Below are positions 47,028-58,679 of a DNA stretch of 64,000 bases, in pieces (positions within the stretch are counted from its first letter, which is position 1; every line of letters starts with the position of its first letter). The notes below the pieces were generated by a model. It had not been told where the DNA came from and did not search any database. It was given only the letters and a program-made list of their open reading frames with translations. This DNA is from Orientallactaga sibirica (taxonomy: Eukaryota; Chordata; Mammalia; Rodentia; Dipodidae): the NCBI GenBank assembly GCA_036365145.1, contig JAEOAD010002183.1, positions 2,542,001 to 2,606,000 on the forward strand, written 5' to 3'. The translations under genes were made by a program, and so were the position numbers.

Positions 47028-47178
47028 TTTATTTTTTTTTTTCGAGGTAGGGTCTTGCTCTAGTCCAGGCTGACCTGGAATTCATTCTGTAATCTCAGGA
47101 TGGCCTCAAATTCATAGAGTCTCCTACTTCGTCCTCCCGAGTGCTGGGATTAAAGGCATGCACCACCACACCTGGCTC
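47028..47178 (-). repeat. B1 SINE, reverse
   Basis: Directly abuts the preceding SINE; 'cgaggtagggtcttgctctagtcc…ccaccacacctggct'. Confidence 0.9.
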
Positions 47179-47207
47179 CCCCTTGAATAAGTTTTTTAAT
47201 TTTTTGC

Positions 47208-47409
47208 TTTATTTTTATTTATTTATTTATTTGAGAGCAAGAAAGAGAGAGAATGGGGCCACCAGGGCCTCCAGCCACTGCAAATGAACTCCAGATACAT
47301 GCGCCACCTTGTGCATCTGGCTTACATGGGTACTGGGGAATCGAGCCTTGAACCGGGGTCCTTAGGTTTCACAAGCAAGTGCTTAACCACTAAGCCATTT
47401 CTCCAGCCA
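47208..47409 (-). repeat. tRNA-derived SINE, reverse
   Basis: 'tttatttatttatttatttgagagcaag…ccactaagccatttctccagcc'. Confidence 0.9.
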
Positions 47410-47937
47410 CCCTTTAATCTTTTTAACTGAAATGATGCCATAAAAGAAAAATATCTTAATCACAACTCTATTATTTTTACCCTCCTTAGATACTTGATAT
47501 ATCAAAGATGTAGAATTCTAGAAGCACATGAGGGCAAGAGCACATGAGGGGTAACATAGGTTAAATGGTAGGGAAACTTGTGTGCACCTTCTCAGTGTGT
47601 TTGCTGACTCATATGGCACTTTTGCACAAATTACCAAAACTCACACCTTCCTCAGGATTCTTCACTGCCTATAAACATTCATAATAGAGATGAGGAGCTG
47701 GAGAGACAGCTCAGCACTTAAGTGTGTGTCCTGTGCAAGCATAAGGGCCTGAGGGGCCCAAACCTGCCCAAGTTCGAATTTTCAGACCTCACATAAACAG
47801 CTGGGCATAACCACAGTCCTGTAACTTCAGTCCAGTGAAGAGGAGCAAAGACCAAGGAATCGCCCAGGCTCATGGAACAAGGCAAGCTTGGGTAACAGTA
47901 AGAGACTGTGGCTCAAACAAGAATGGCCAGAAGATGG

Positions 47938-48085
47938 GCTGGGAAGATGGCTTAGCAGTTAAGACCAGGTTCACCTCCCCAGAACCCACAGAAGCCAAAA
48001 GCCCAAGGTGGTGCACACGTGTCTGGAGTTCGTTTGCAGTGGCTAGAGGACCTAGTGTGCCAATTCTCTCTGTGTTTCATAAAAA
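47938..48085 (+). repeat. tRNA-derived SINE, internally deleted
   Basis: 'tgggctgggaagatggcttagcagttaag' jumps straight to 'accaggttcacctccccag', losing about 20 bp between A and B boxes. Confidence 0.82.
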
Positions 48086-48100
48086 AAGAATGGGGGGGGG

Positions 48101-48335
48101 GTGCTGGAGAGATGGCTTAGCAGTTAAACACTTGCCTGTGAAGCCTAAGGACCCTGGTTCGGTGCTCGATTCTCCAGGACCCACGTAAGCCAGATGCACA
48201 AGGGGGCACACACATCTGGAGTTTGGTTGCAGTGGCTGGAGGCCCTGGTGTGCCCGTTCTCTATCTACCTGCCTATTTCTGTTTTTCCTCTCTCTCTCAA
48301 ATAAATAAATAAAAATAAAATATATATTTAAAAAG
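48101..48335 (+). repeat. tRNA-derived SINE
   Basis: 'gtgctggagagatggcttagcag…ctctctctcaaataaataaataaaaataaa', complete. Confidence 0.9.
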
Positions 48336-48478
48336 AAGAATGGGCAAAAGAACAGTTGAAAGAGTGATGAAGCTGGAACACCCAATGTTAGGCTTTGACC
48401 ACTGCAGGTGAATACTGCCCTCCCCTGTCCCCTCAGGCAAGCCCATGAGACACTGCAAGGGTACATGCACACAGCTCA

Positions 48479-48518
<40 letters not shown>
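48479..48518. repeat. (AC)n microsatellite
   Basis: About 18 CA units at the 3' end of the RSINE1-like element. Confidence 0.93.
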
Positions 48519-48519
<1 letters not shown>

Positions 48520-48544
48520 TACTCACACAAAAATAAAGATGAGC

Positions 48545-49490
48545 CCTGGAGGGAATGTTTGGTTCTCTAAGATTTCTACCATGGCGGGTGATGTCACTGG
48601 TCAGAACCGCTCCCACCTGCCTTTGCACAGACTCAGCCCCCCTCCACCCTCTACACCCACTGTTCAAAACAGCCATTACTTTTCAGTCGGAAAACCTCTA
48701 AGCCTCCCATTTGCCTGGTGACTACCACCAGCCCTTGGGTGTCTGCTTTCTCACGTGTCCCAGCCAGTATTTCCTGTTCTCTCGGTTGCTCCATTTAGAC
48801 AATCCAGTGGTGCCTCTGACTTGTCAGAGGAGACAAATCTCATTCGCTCTGTCCCACTTCTCTGTCTCCCTGGGGATGCTTAGCACTGTGAGGTTGTCAA
48901 CATTCATGCCTTCCTTTCACACCCCACCACCCAGCTGTTGCCAACTTCTGATTATTCCTTCTGCACTTCCCTCTGTGCTCTGCTCTCTCTGCCTCCCTTG
49001 AATCCATTAACCCCAATCAGGACATTGACAAGCACAGGTTATGGAAAATTACTCCAGCTTCTGATAACTATTCCTGCCTTGGGCTCTGTGGATGCATTTG
49101 ATGCATACAAAATCGATGTTCTACACTCCCACTGCCCGTACTAGAGCTTAGAATGGGAAATAGCACTGGATGGAGTGGCTTCAAGTGGCTAGAGATGGGT
49201 GCTGGGTGCTTGTGCACAGCGAGAGTCAGTGCAAAAGGGGCTGCAACTGGACCAGCTGTCAGAGATGGGCCAGCATAGCTAACCCTGATAATTAAGGAGC
49301 TCCCTGATAATGAGGCAAGATCTGCTTTGTTGTCAGGCACCACAAGAACCAGACCAAAGCCTGAACAGACCCATTTGATACTCATACCAATTCAGCAACT
49401 TTATTTTTAATTTTCCAGTAAACTGTGATCCCTTAAACTGACTTGTAGTTCTGAGGAAGCAAAAAAATCACTACATCAACGATACATGCA
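48545..49490. other. Unique non-coding DNA
   Basis: No element recognised; frames up to 105 codons overlap on both strands without support. Confidence 0.4.
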
Positions 49491-49544
49491 CACGCACATG
49501 CATGCACGCACACGCGTGCACACACACACACACACACACACACA
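49491..49544. repeat. (CA)n/(CACG)n microsatellite
   Basis: An imperfect 'acacgcacatgcatgcacgc' part is followed by a pure CA run. Confidence 0.9.
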
Positions 49545-49849
49545 TCCTGTTTCCATTTTAAGATTCAGGTATGTCATTGTTAGACAGCCAGGCATATGAC
49601 AAGGGCCTCAGGGGGAAGGAAAACTTACTATTGTTTTCAGCTCCTCTTCACCTTTCTTTCTGGGACTTCCCCTTACTAAGTCTGGAGAAAAGATGGGATG
49701 CCAGAACCAGCGTGCCCTGGGCTTCCACTAAGCTGCTGTCCTGAACACTTGTTTACCTATAGGCAAATGGCTTGTGGCCAAGACCAATCCTCTGTCGCCA
49801 TGTTCATTGAGAAGAAATCAGAAGAAATGGTTGATAAATAACTTGGCCT

Positions 49850-50680
49850 TTCCTCCATGTGGACCAGCTGACAGAAAGCTAGAAAAAGCTCCACTGCATA
49901 CAGTTCAATGGGAAAGAGAGAAAACACCAGTGAAGATACTCAACAGTGAACACTGCAAGCTTTAAATTTGGCCAGCCAGGCCAAATGAGCCAACGGGTTC
50001 AATAGTGGTATGTTTTTTATGGGGGAAACCAACTGCTCTCTAATTGGACTGGAGGCCCGCTCCGTGGGAAGGAATACATCCCTGATACTGAAAACCTACA
50101 ACAGGGGTAGTCATGAGCCCTAAGGGTGTAATGTCTGCTGGTAACTCACTAAATGTATATACTATGCTCACTAGACTGCCCAGTAAGCACTTCTCTTAAT
50201 GTCCATACCCATATATTAATGCTACGCTCACTTTTGGTTAGAGAAGCTTCTCTTTTCAGATGGTGGTGACCTTGGGATGACTCAGAAGGCACCATGGTGC
50301 TGAGAAGAAGGGACAGAGGAGTGCTCAGCACTGATACATCTCTATCACATCTTCCAAGACTCAGGGTCCATTGTGGAAGAGGAGCGGAAAGAATGTAAGA
50401 GCCAAAGGAAGGGTAGGACTCCTTGCAACATGCTCCTCCAGACACAAAATGGCCTGGATATCCATGACCTCACAGTGCCTGACACTACCTACATAAGTCC
50501 ATCATAATAGGAGGAAAAGATCATGACATCAAAATGAAAAGAGAGACTGATTGAGAGGGAGAGGGGATATGATGGAGACTGGGGTGTCAAAGTGGAAAGT
50601 TGGGGGAGGGAGGAAAGTACCATGGGATATTGTCTACAATTAAGGAAGTTGTCAATAAAAAAGCAGTAAATAACTAATTT
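49850..50680 (+). mobile_element. 5'-truncated L1, 3' UTR only
   Basis: From 'ctccatgtggaccagctgacagaaag' to 'gaagttgtcaataaaaaagc', matching the reverse complement of 13737-14545. The exact left edge and TSD are unclear. Confidence 0.8.
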
Positions 50681-50689
50681 TAAAAAGAA

Positions 50690-51366
50690 AAAGAAATCCT
50701 AACTAGTGTGATAATTTTTTAAGGTAAATAATTGAAGAACTGTCTTGAAAGCTTTAAAATTGGTCTTTCTGTTCCATATGTGGCATACAGGTGAGTCATG
50801 TTCAAGGACACTGAGTCTTGTGTCTTGTACTTCATATCTGATGCTACCAGCAATGTGTTATGGATTCTGCATTTAACACTTTCTAGTGGTTTGAGCTCTC
50901 AGGACTGCACCACAGTAAACACAGCCTTTCACAAGTGGTATCTTGTTTAATTTGTGGTTGGGGACAAAGTTTGATGTTTTTATCTAAGTGGTCAATATTC
51001 ATCTTATACAATCACTTGCTATTTATTGTGACCTGCGCAATAAAACAGAATTATACATTAAAAAAAAAAAAAAGGAACTTGGCCTTTTCCTTAAAGAGAA
51101 GTCTAGCTTCTGCCCTTGTTTTCTGGAAGGTAATCTAGTTTTATCTCAAAGGAACTAGGCATCTTTGTTTAAGTCAGGGCTTGAACACACCTCATTCTAA
51201 GGTAGGACTGATCATACCTGATAGTTTCAGGATGGGAGGCGGCCATGGCAGAAAGATCATGCATACAACATTGCGGGGAGGGGGTCATGTAATAGAAATA
51301 AACTTAAATATTGGGTTCTATAACATGAATAATCCATTAGCCTAGCCTATATAATGAAATGCCAAT
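50690..51366. other. Unique non-coding DNA
   Basis: No element recognised; a short poly(A) at 51060-51074. Confidence 0.4.
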
Positions 51367-51380
51367 AAAAACTATGGGCT

Positions 51381-51549
51381 GCCGGGGGTGGTGGTGCACG
51401 CCTTTAATCCCAGCACTCGGGAGGCAGAGGTGGGAGGATCGCCATGAGTTCAAGGCCACCCTGAGACTACATAGTGAATTCCAGGTCAGCCCAGGCTAGA
51501 GTGAGACCCTACCTCGAAAAACAAACAACAACAACAACAAAAAAAAAAA
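51381..51549 (+). repeat. B1 SINE
   Basis: Complete, with an (AAC)n tail and TSD 'aaaactatgggct' on both sides. Confidence 0.93.
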
Positions 51550-51562
51550 AAAACTATGGGCT

Positions 51563-51730
51563 GACAAAGGACCCAGATTCAATTCCCCAGGACCCACATA
51601 AGCCAGATACACAGGTGGCCCATGCATCTGGAGTTTGTTTGCAGTGGCTAGAGGCCCTGGTACACCCTCTCTCTCTCTCTATCTGCCTCTTTATCTCTTT
51701 CTCTCTTTCAAATAAGTAAAATATTTTAAA
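51563..51730 (+). repeat. tRNA-derived SINE, head missing
   Basis: It starts at the B-box side (caaaggacccagattcaattcccc) right after the B1's TSD, then a CT-rich tract and AAGTAAAATATT tail. Confidence 0.8.
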
Positions 51731-51785
51731 AGAATGAGATTCTGTCAGTGTCAGGAACATAGAATCAGAAGATGTTATGTTTTAA

Positions 51786-51940
51786 GCCGGGCATGGTGGC
51801 ATACACCTTTAATCACAGCACTAGGGAGGCAGAGGTAGGAAAATCACCATGAGTTCAAGGCCACCCTGAGACTACATAGTGAATTCCAGATCACCCTGAG
51901 CTAGAGTGAGACCCTACCTCGTAAAAAAAAAAAAAAAAAA
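51786..51940 (+). repeat. B1 SINE
   Basis: 'gccgggcatggtggcatacacc…gagaccctacctcg' with A-tail. Confidence 0.93.
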
Positions 51941-52109
51941 TTCAAAATAGAAGCGCTAAAGGGGGCTGAAGGGAAGCAGGGAGAGGTTTCAAGGGTGGGT
52001 AGGCATGGTCAATGCATGATGTATTCCTGAACTGAAATTCACTGATTATATTTGTATAATTGTTACAATATATAATGAATGTGATGAAATAAAAAATAAA
52101 AACTATGGG

Positions 52110-52320
52110 CTGAGGACATAGCTCAGTGGATAGAGTGTTTGCATAGCATGCATGAAGTCCTGGGTTTGATACCCAGCACTGCATAAACTGAGTGTAGTAG
52201 TACACACTTGTAAAACCAGCACTTCTAGCACTGGGGAGGTGGAGGCAAGGAGATGAGAAGTTCAACGTCCTCTGAGGCCAACCTCGGATATACGAGACCC
52301 TGGACATCTGTTACAAGGTA
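52110..52320 (+). repeat. B4-like (ID+B1) composite SINE
   Basis: ID-like head 'gctgaggacatagctcagtggatagagtgtttgcatagcatgcatgaagtcctgggtttg' joined to a B1-like body 'actgagtgtagtagtacacac…gagaccctgg'. Confidence 0.78.
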
Positions 52321-52389
52321 AACTCTCAAAGATCCAGCCTCAAGAGCTATCAGGCCACCCATACAGGTTTAAAAAAAAAAAAAGAAAAA

Positions 52390-53612
52390 AAATGTATTGT
52401 ATAGATGAAATAGAAGAACAGATTATAGGCAGGGGAAAGGCCTAAACAAGGCCAGGGAAAGAGAATGTGTAAAAGAAGGGCAGGGGGAGGGTCAATCAAA
52501 ATTCAAGATATTCTGAATAAGACTTATGTAAACCTACTTTTTTTAAAAATGGCACATCCGGAAGCTATAGATTGTTAACAGAAAATTTTCAGTGCCTGGG
52601 ATGGGATACCTTCCAGTGAGTTGTTGTCCAGGGAAGTCCCTGTTGCCTTCAAAATATTACAGGCTATTGCTAAGGCCCTTGGTTTCCCTTGAGAAACAGA
52701 TGGTAAGACCCTATTGCTGAAGACATCACTTGCCTGAGTGGCAAGGTCACTGAGAAATCAAGCTGGTGCTGAGCAGAAAACCTTCTCCCTGTAGACCAGC
52801 CAAGTGAAAGCTGGAAAAAGCTGCACTGCATGCAGCCCTATGGGAGACAGAAGTCATCAGCAGTGAAAACAGTGGACACTGGAAACCTCAAGTTTGGCCA
52901 GACAGGCCCAATGACCAAATGGGTGTAATAGTGGCATGTCTGCTCTTGGAGAAACCAGCTGCTCCCTAATTTGACTGAAGGCTCACTCTATGGGAGGGAA
53001 TACATGCCTGGTACTGAAAAAACTAATCAAAAGTCTATGGCAGGGGAGGTCATGAGCCTTAGGGGTATAAAGTCTGCTCTTATCTGGCTAAATATGTATA
53101 TTATTCCCACCAAACTGCCCTGAAAGCACTACACTTAATGTTTATACTCATATATTAATGCTACTCTCACTTCTGGTTAGAGAAGCTTCTCTTTTTAGAT
53201 GGCGATGACCACTGGGATGACCCAAAAGGCAACATAGTGCTGATAAGAAGGGACAGAGGAGTGTCCAGAACTGAAACATCTCTATCACACCCTCCAAGGC
53301 TCAGGGTCCATTGTGGAAGAGGGGGTGGAAAGAATGTAAGAATTAAAGGAAGAGTATGACTCCTTACAATGCAATTGTCCAGAAAGAAATTGGCCTCGAT
53401 ATCCATGACCTGGCAGTGCCTAGCAATACCTTCATAAGACCCTCATAATAGGAGAAAAAGATGATGACATCAAATTAAAAGAGAGACTAATAGAGAGGGG
53501 GAGGGGATATGACGGAGAGTGGAGTTCTGAAGGGGAATGGGGGAGGGGAGGGAAATATCATGGTTTATTGTCTGTAAATATAGAAGTTGTCAATAAAATA
53601 AATAAATAGATA
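52390..53612 (+). mobile_element. 5'-truncated L1, 3' UTR copy
   Basis: It starts near 'tatagatgaaatagaagaacagatt' and ends 'agaagttgtcaataaaataaataaatag', matching the reverse complement of 13737-14935 nearly end to end. It extends further 5' than the copies at 481 and 49850. Confidence 0.85.
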
Positions 53613-53639
53613 GAAAAAAAGATTGCATTCTCAAAAAAA

Positions 53640-54518
53640 AAGGTCTTATCTCCCCCCCCCATTCTTTTCTCCCAAGGACCACCCCATCCCTCACCCTATA
53701 TATCTACTGTCTGCCACATTCAAACTCAGCACTGGTAGTTTCATCCTGAAAAGCTGCCGTCCCTCCAACAAAGAACAGTCTGTGCTGGCATTTTCTTGTA
53801 TTTCTCACATCACCCTAGTCAATCCCAAATTCTAACAAGGATGGGCTTGGACGACTTGCTCTCAGACTCTGTAGGTGGACTAATGCTGGACAAGTGGACT
53901 TAGAGCAGAGAACAAGACATAGGTTAATCCCCAAGGAAAACTTCCTTTTGTGACAAACTTGCCAATTCTGAGCATGCGGTTATGGAATGCTTCTCAACAG
54001 ACCTGTTACAACAATCTCATCTTCCATCAAAGACTGACCTGTGCTGACCACAGCACAGGACCTGCCGGCAGAGGCTAAAGACTTCTGAGTGCTGGGTGGT
54101 CTCTTCTGGACTGGCACTGTCCCCACACTTGTTCCTCTCCAGTTTTCCCACAACATTTTGTATAAAATCCAAACTTAATGCCATGTTTATGCTTTTGTGC
54201 ATATGCAGTTTCCTGTGCCTATGTCAATCTAGATCAGTGTCAAATGAAGTAAGTACACGATAAATGTTAGCTGAGTAAATGAATAGCCAAACATGGAACT
54301 AGAAATGCTCATATCTTTCCAGCCCAGTTATTCTAACTTAATTTTTCCATTTTTATTGAGATATATTAACATACCATAAAATCTGCTCTTAGAATTCAGA
54401 GACTTTTAGTGCAACCTTATGAATATGCTAAGTTCACCAGCATCTATATTAAATATCCATTTAATTTCTCTGGCTTATTTCTCTTTAATTTCTCTTTAAT
54501 TCTAGTTTCTTTTGCATA
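53640..54518. other. Unique non-coding DNA
   Basis: No element recognised. Confidence 0.4.
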
Positions 54519-55741
54519 TCCACCATGTGGTTCTTTTTTAAACTTTATTTATTGACAACTTCCATAATTATAGATAATAAGCCATGATAATTAACAACCC
54601 TTGCCCACTATCCCCTTCACAATCCACTCTCCATCATATCCCCTCCCCCTCTCAAGTAGTCTCTCTTTTATTTTGATATGATCATCTTTTCCTCCTATTA
54701 TGAGGCTACTGTATAGGTAGTACCAGGCCATTTTGTGTCTGGAAGAATGTATTGTAACCATTCCTAGCCTTCCTTGTGCTCTTCTATTCTTTCCACCATC
54801 TCTTCCACAATGGACTCTGATCCTTGGAGGGTGTGATAGAGATGTTTCTGTGCTAAACATGCTTCTATCACTTCCTCTCAGCACTATGGTGCTTTCTGAG
54901 TCATCCCAGAGGTCACCATCCTCTTCTAATCCAAAAGTGACAGTAGCATTAATATATGAGTATGAACATTAAGAGAAGCACTTACCAGGAAGTTTGGAGA
55001 GCATAGTATACACATTTAGCCAGACACCAGCAGACATTACACCCCTAGGGTTCATGATCCTCCCTTCATAGGTTTTCAGTATCAGGCATATATTCCCTCC
55101 CGTGGAGTGGGCCTCCAGTCCAATTAATGAGCAGTTGGTTTTCCCCATAACAGACATGCCACTAATACACCTGTTGGCTTACTTGGCCTGGCTGGCCAGA
55201 CTAAAGGCTTGTAGTGTCCATTGTTGTTTATCTCCACTGATGACTTCTCTCTCTCCCATAGGGCTGCATGTAGCATAGCTTTTCCCAGACTTCTGTCAAC
55301 TGGTCTACAGGGAGGTTTTCAGTTCAACTCTAGCAGGATTTCTCAGTGACCTTTCAGCCCAAGCATGGGAGTTTTCAGCAATAGGGTCTTACCATCTATT
55401 CCTGGTGTGAAACCAAGAGCCTCAATAATGGCCTGTAATGATTTGGGGGTATCAGGGACCATCCTGGCCAACAACTCACTGGAAGTTATCCCATCCCTGA
55501 CACTGAAATTTTTCTAGTAACAATCTAGTTTCTGGTAACACCATTGTCCAAAAAAGTAGGTTTCCATATGACTTATTCATAGCCTCTTAGATTTTGATTA
55601 ATCCTCCCCCCACCCTTCCTTTACTCAATCTCTTCCCCTGACCTCACTTAGACCATTCCACCCTAAGTAATTTGTTCTTCCATATATATATATAAAACCA
55701 CCCTCTTAAATCTTCCTCCCTCATCTCTTCATTATAACCCC

Positions 55742-56089
55742 TGTAGTGATTTGACTCAGGTGTCCCCCATAACCTCATGTGTTTTGAATGCCAGGTTCCC
55801 AGCTAATGGAGATTTGGGAATTAATACCATCTGGAGGCAGTGCATTATTGAGGATGGGTATAATAGCCAGTGTCTTCTTGCCAGTGTTTGGCACACTCTC
55901 CTGTTGCTATTGTCCACCTTATGTTGGCCAGGGAGTGATGTCCACCCTCTACTCATGCCATCCTTTTCCCCTGCCATCATGGAGCTTCCCCTTGAGTCTG
56001 TAAGCCAAAATAAACCCCCCCCTTTTTTTTTTACACAAGCTGCTCTTGGTTGGGTGATTTCTGCCAGCAATGTGAACCTGACTGCAAAA
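55742..56089 (+). mobile_element. MaLR 5' LTR
   Basis: 348 bp, TGTAGTGATTTGACTCAGG to ACTGCAAAA (terminal CA mutated), with AATAAA near 56009. Confidence 0.85.
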
Positions 56090-57015
56090 GTAAAGTTGGT
56101 ACCAAGAGTGGCATTGCTGCTAGACACCTGATTGTGTGGCTTTGGCCTTTTGGAGCTGATTTTCAAGAGGAATGTGGAAGGATTTGAAACTTTGGCCCAA
56201 GAGACACCTTGCAGTGCTGTAAGTACAGCTTGATGGACTATTCTATAGTCAGAGTTGAAGGACCTGAATGCAGTAAGAACTATGGACTGTGAGGTTTGGC
56301 TTATGAGTGTGAGAAAGAGCTTTGCCTGGGCTGGGCTAGAAGCAGTTTGTGTGAGAGGCTTGCTGTTATGCCCATGTCCTGAGAACCTGTGCAGAGTTGC
56401 TTTGGAAACTTCTTCCTGTTCAGCTGTGATTGTGTCCTCATACAACCATTGAGATTGAGATTGGACCAGCTGACCTGCATTGGGATGACAGAAAAAAAAA
56501 ATGCAGATTCTTTTGAAAGAGCCTGAATGCTAAAGGAGTGTCCTGTTCTTCAAAGTCTGTTTTATTCCACCCTGAATTAACAAATTGGCACCCCCACCTG
56601 GTATTATGGTGTATAACAAATGCAGGAAAGAGAAGGTCATTGAATTTGCACCACGGTCTTGTGTTTTGGAAACAGCCATGGGCAGTGTGAAGCAGGCTTG
56701 CTGGATGCCTATGTGGAGACACGAGGGAGCCATGAGGATGAACTGCAGGTTGCAGTAGAGACCCAGTAGAGATGCCAGGACCATGAAATTGCTGCTAAGG
56801 AGAGCTGTGTGTCCCAGATGAAGTTTTCCAGGACTGTGAGTAGCCTAACTGGAAAGGTGGAATTGGAACTCCAGGGACTTATTGCTGGTTAGAAGTATTA
56901 GACTTGGAAACTTGTTACTGACTAGAATCTTGTATTTGTTGATTATTTCTTTGCTATGCCCAATGCTGTCTTTTGCAGTTGAAATCTTTATTCTGTGACA
57001 TTATGGGTTTGGGGG

Positions 57016-57019
<4 letters not shown>

Positions 57020-57062
<43 letters not shown>
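57020..57062. repeat. Poly(T) run, 43 bases (copy 1)
   Basis: Inside the MaLR internal region, after a G-run; repeated at the equivalent place in copy 2. Confidence 0.95.
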
Positions 57063-57063
<1 letters not shown>

Positions 57064-57094
57064 TATTATGGCTCAGTTAAAAGACCTTGTATTG

Positions 57095-57248
57095 AGCCGA
57101 GCTTGGTGGCACATGCCTTTAATCCCAGCACTTGGGAGGCAGAGGTAGGAGGATCCCTGTGAGTTTGAGGCCACCCTGAGACTACAGAGTGAGTTACAGG
57201 TCAGCCTGGGCTGGAGTGAGACTCTACATTGAAAAAACAAAACAAAAC
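57095..57248 (+). repeat. B1 SINE in MaLR, copy 1
   Basis: TSD 'aaaagaccttgtatt' at 57080-57094 and 57249-57263. The same B1, at the same site and with the same TSD, lies in copy 2 (58374). Confidence 0.93.
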
Positions 57249-57382
57249 AAAAGACCTTGTATTATGGAGATGTTTAAACATCATTAGGACTGATAAAAAA
57301 TATGACAACTTTTAAAGATGGACTGAATGCATTACATTTTACATCATGGATGGTTATCAGTTTATGGGGGCCAGGGGCAGAA

Positions 57383-57473
57383 TGTGGTGGTTTGATTCAG
57401 GTGTCCCCATAAAATTATGTGTTCTGAATGCTTGGTTCCCAGTTGATGTAAATTAGGAATTTATGCTTCCTGG
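57383..57473 (+). mobile_element. MaLR LTR stub at duplication junction
   Basis: First 91 bp of an LTR, cut at 'gcttcctggg' and fused to internal sequence 'cccaagagacacc'. The join has about 2-3 bp of microhomology (gg/tgg). Confidence 0.85.
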
Positions 57474-58293
57474 GCCCAAGAGACACCTTGCAGTGCTGTA
57501 AGTACAGCTTGATGGACTATTCTATAGTCAGAGTTGAAGGACCTGAATGCAGTAAGAACTATGGACTGTGAGGTTTGGCTTATGAGTGTGAGAAAGAGCT
57601 TTGCCTGGGCTGGGCTAGAAGCAGTTTGTGTTTGAGAGGCTTGCTGTTTGCCCATGCTGATGAGAACCTGAAAAAGTTGCTTTGGACCAAAACTGCTGCC
57701 TGTTCAGCTGTGATTGTGTCCTCACACAACCATTGAGATTGAGATTGGGCCAGCTGACCTGCTATGGGATGACAGAAAAAAAATGCAGAGTCTTTTGAAA
57801 GAACCTGAATGCTAAAGGAGTGTCCTGTTCTTCAAAGTCGGTTTTATTCCCCCCTGAATTAACAAATTGGCACCCCCACATGGTATTATGGTGTATAACA
57901 AATGCAGGAGAGAGAAGGTCATTGAATTTTCACCACAGTCTTGTGTTTTGGAAACAGCCATGGGCAGTGTGAAGCAGGCTTGCTGGATGCCTACGTGGAG
58001 ACCCGAGGGAGCCATGAGGATGAACTGTGGGTTGCAGTGGAGACCCAGTAGAGATGCCAGGACCATGAAATTGCTGCTAAGGAGAGCTGCCAGTCCCAGA
58101 TGAAGTTTTCCAGGACTGTGAGTAGCCTAACTGGAAAGGTGGAATTGGAACTCCAGGGACTTATTGCTGGTTAGAAGTATTAGACTTGGAAACTTGTTAC
58201 TGACTAGAATCTTGTATTTGTTGGTTATTTCTTTGCTATGCCCAATGCTGTCTTTTGCAGTTAAAATGTTTATTCTGTGACATTATGGGTTTG

Positions 58294-58297
<4 letters not shown>

Positions 58298-58342
<45 letters not shown>
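58298..58342. repeat. Poly(T) run, 45 bases (copy 2)
   Basis: Counterpart of 57020-57062. Confidence 0.95.
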
Positions 58343-58343
<1 letters not shown>

Positions 58344-58373
58344 TATTATGGCTCAGTTAAAAGACCTTGTATT

Positions 58374-58512
58374 GAGCCGAGCGTGGTGGCACATGCCTTT
58401 TAATCCCAGCACTTGGGAGGCAGAGGTAGGAGGATCCCTGTGAATTTGAGGCCACCCTGAGACTACACAGTGAGTTACAGGTCAGCCTGGGCTGGAGTGA
58501 GATTCTACCTTG

Positions 58513-58543
<31 letters not shown>

Positions 58544-58544
58544 C
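58374..58544 (+). repeat. B1 SINE in MaLR, copy 2
   Basis: Same insertion site and TSD as the B1 at 57095, with a longer (AAAAC)n tail. Confidence 0.93.
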
Positions 58545-58679
58545 AAAAGACCTTGTATTATGGAGATGTTTAAACATCATTTGGACTGATTAAAAAATAT
58601 GAGAACTTTTAAAGATGGACTGAATGCATTACATTTTACATCATGGATGGTTATCAGTTTATGGGGGCCAGGGGCAGAA

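Larger units (their letters stand above)
47697..48520 (+). repeat. RSINE1/B4-like SINE holding two later SINEs
   Basis: Head and middle at 47697-47935 (ctggagagacagctcagcactta…taacagtaagagactgtggctc) and 3' part at about 48345-48520 (agagtgatgaagctggaacacccaatg…CA repeat). The gap holds two tRNA-derived SINEs. Copies of 'agaatgg' at 47921, about 48087 and 48339 look like successive target duplications. Confidence 0.75.

Noticed and set aside
5827..49544. Regularly spaced repeats that might suggest a CRISPR-like array
   Set aside because: The repeated units are dispersed SINEs and dinucleotide tracts without uniform repeat-spacer structure, in a mammalian genome.
55756..56445. 229-codon reverse reading frame
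   Set aside because: It is antisense to a MaLR LTR and internal region, which carry no genes; a similar frame recurs at 57461-57655 only because that region is duplicated.
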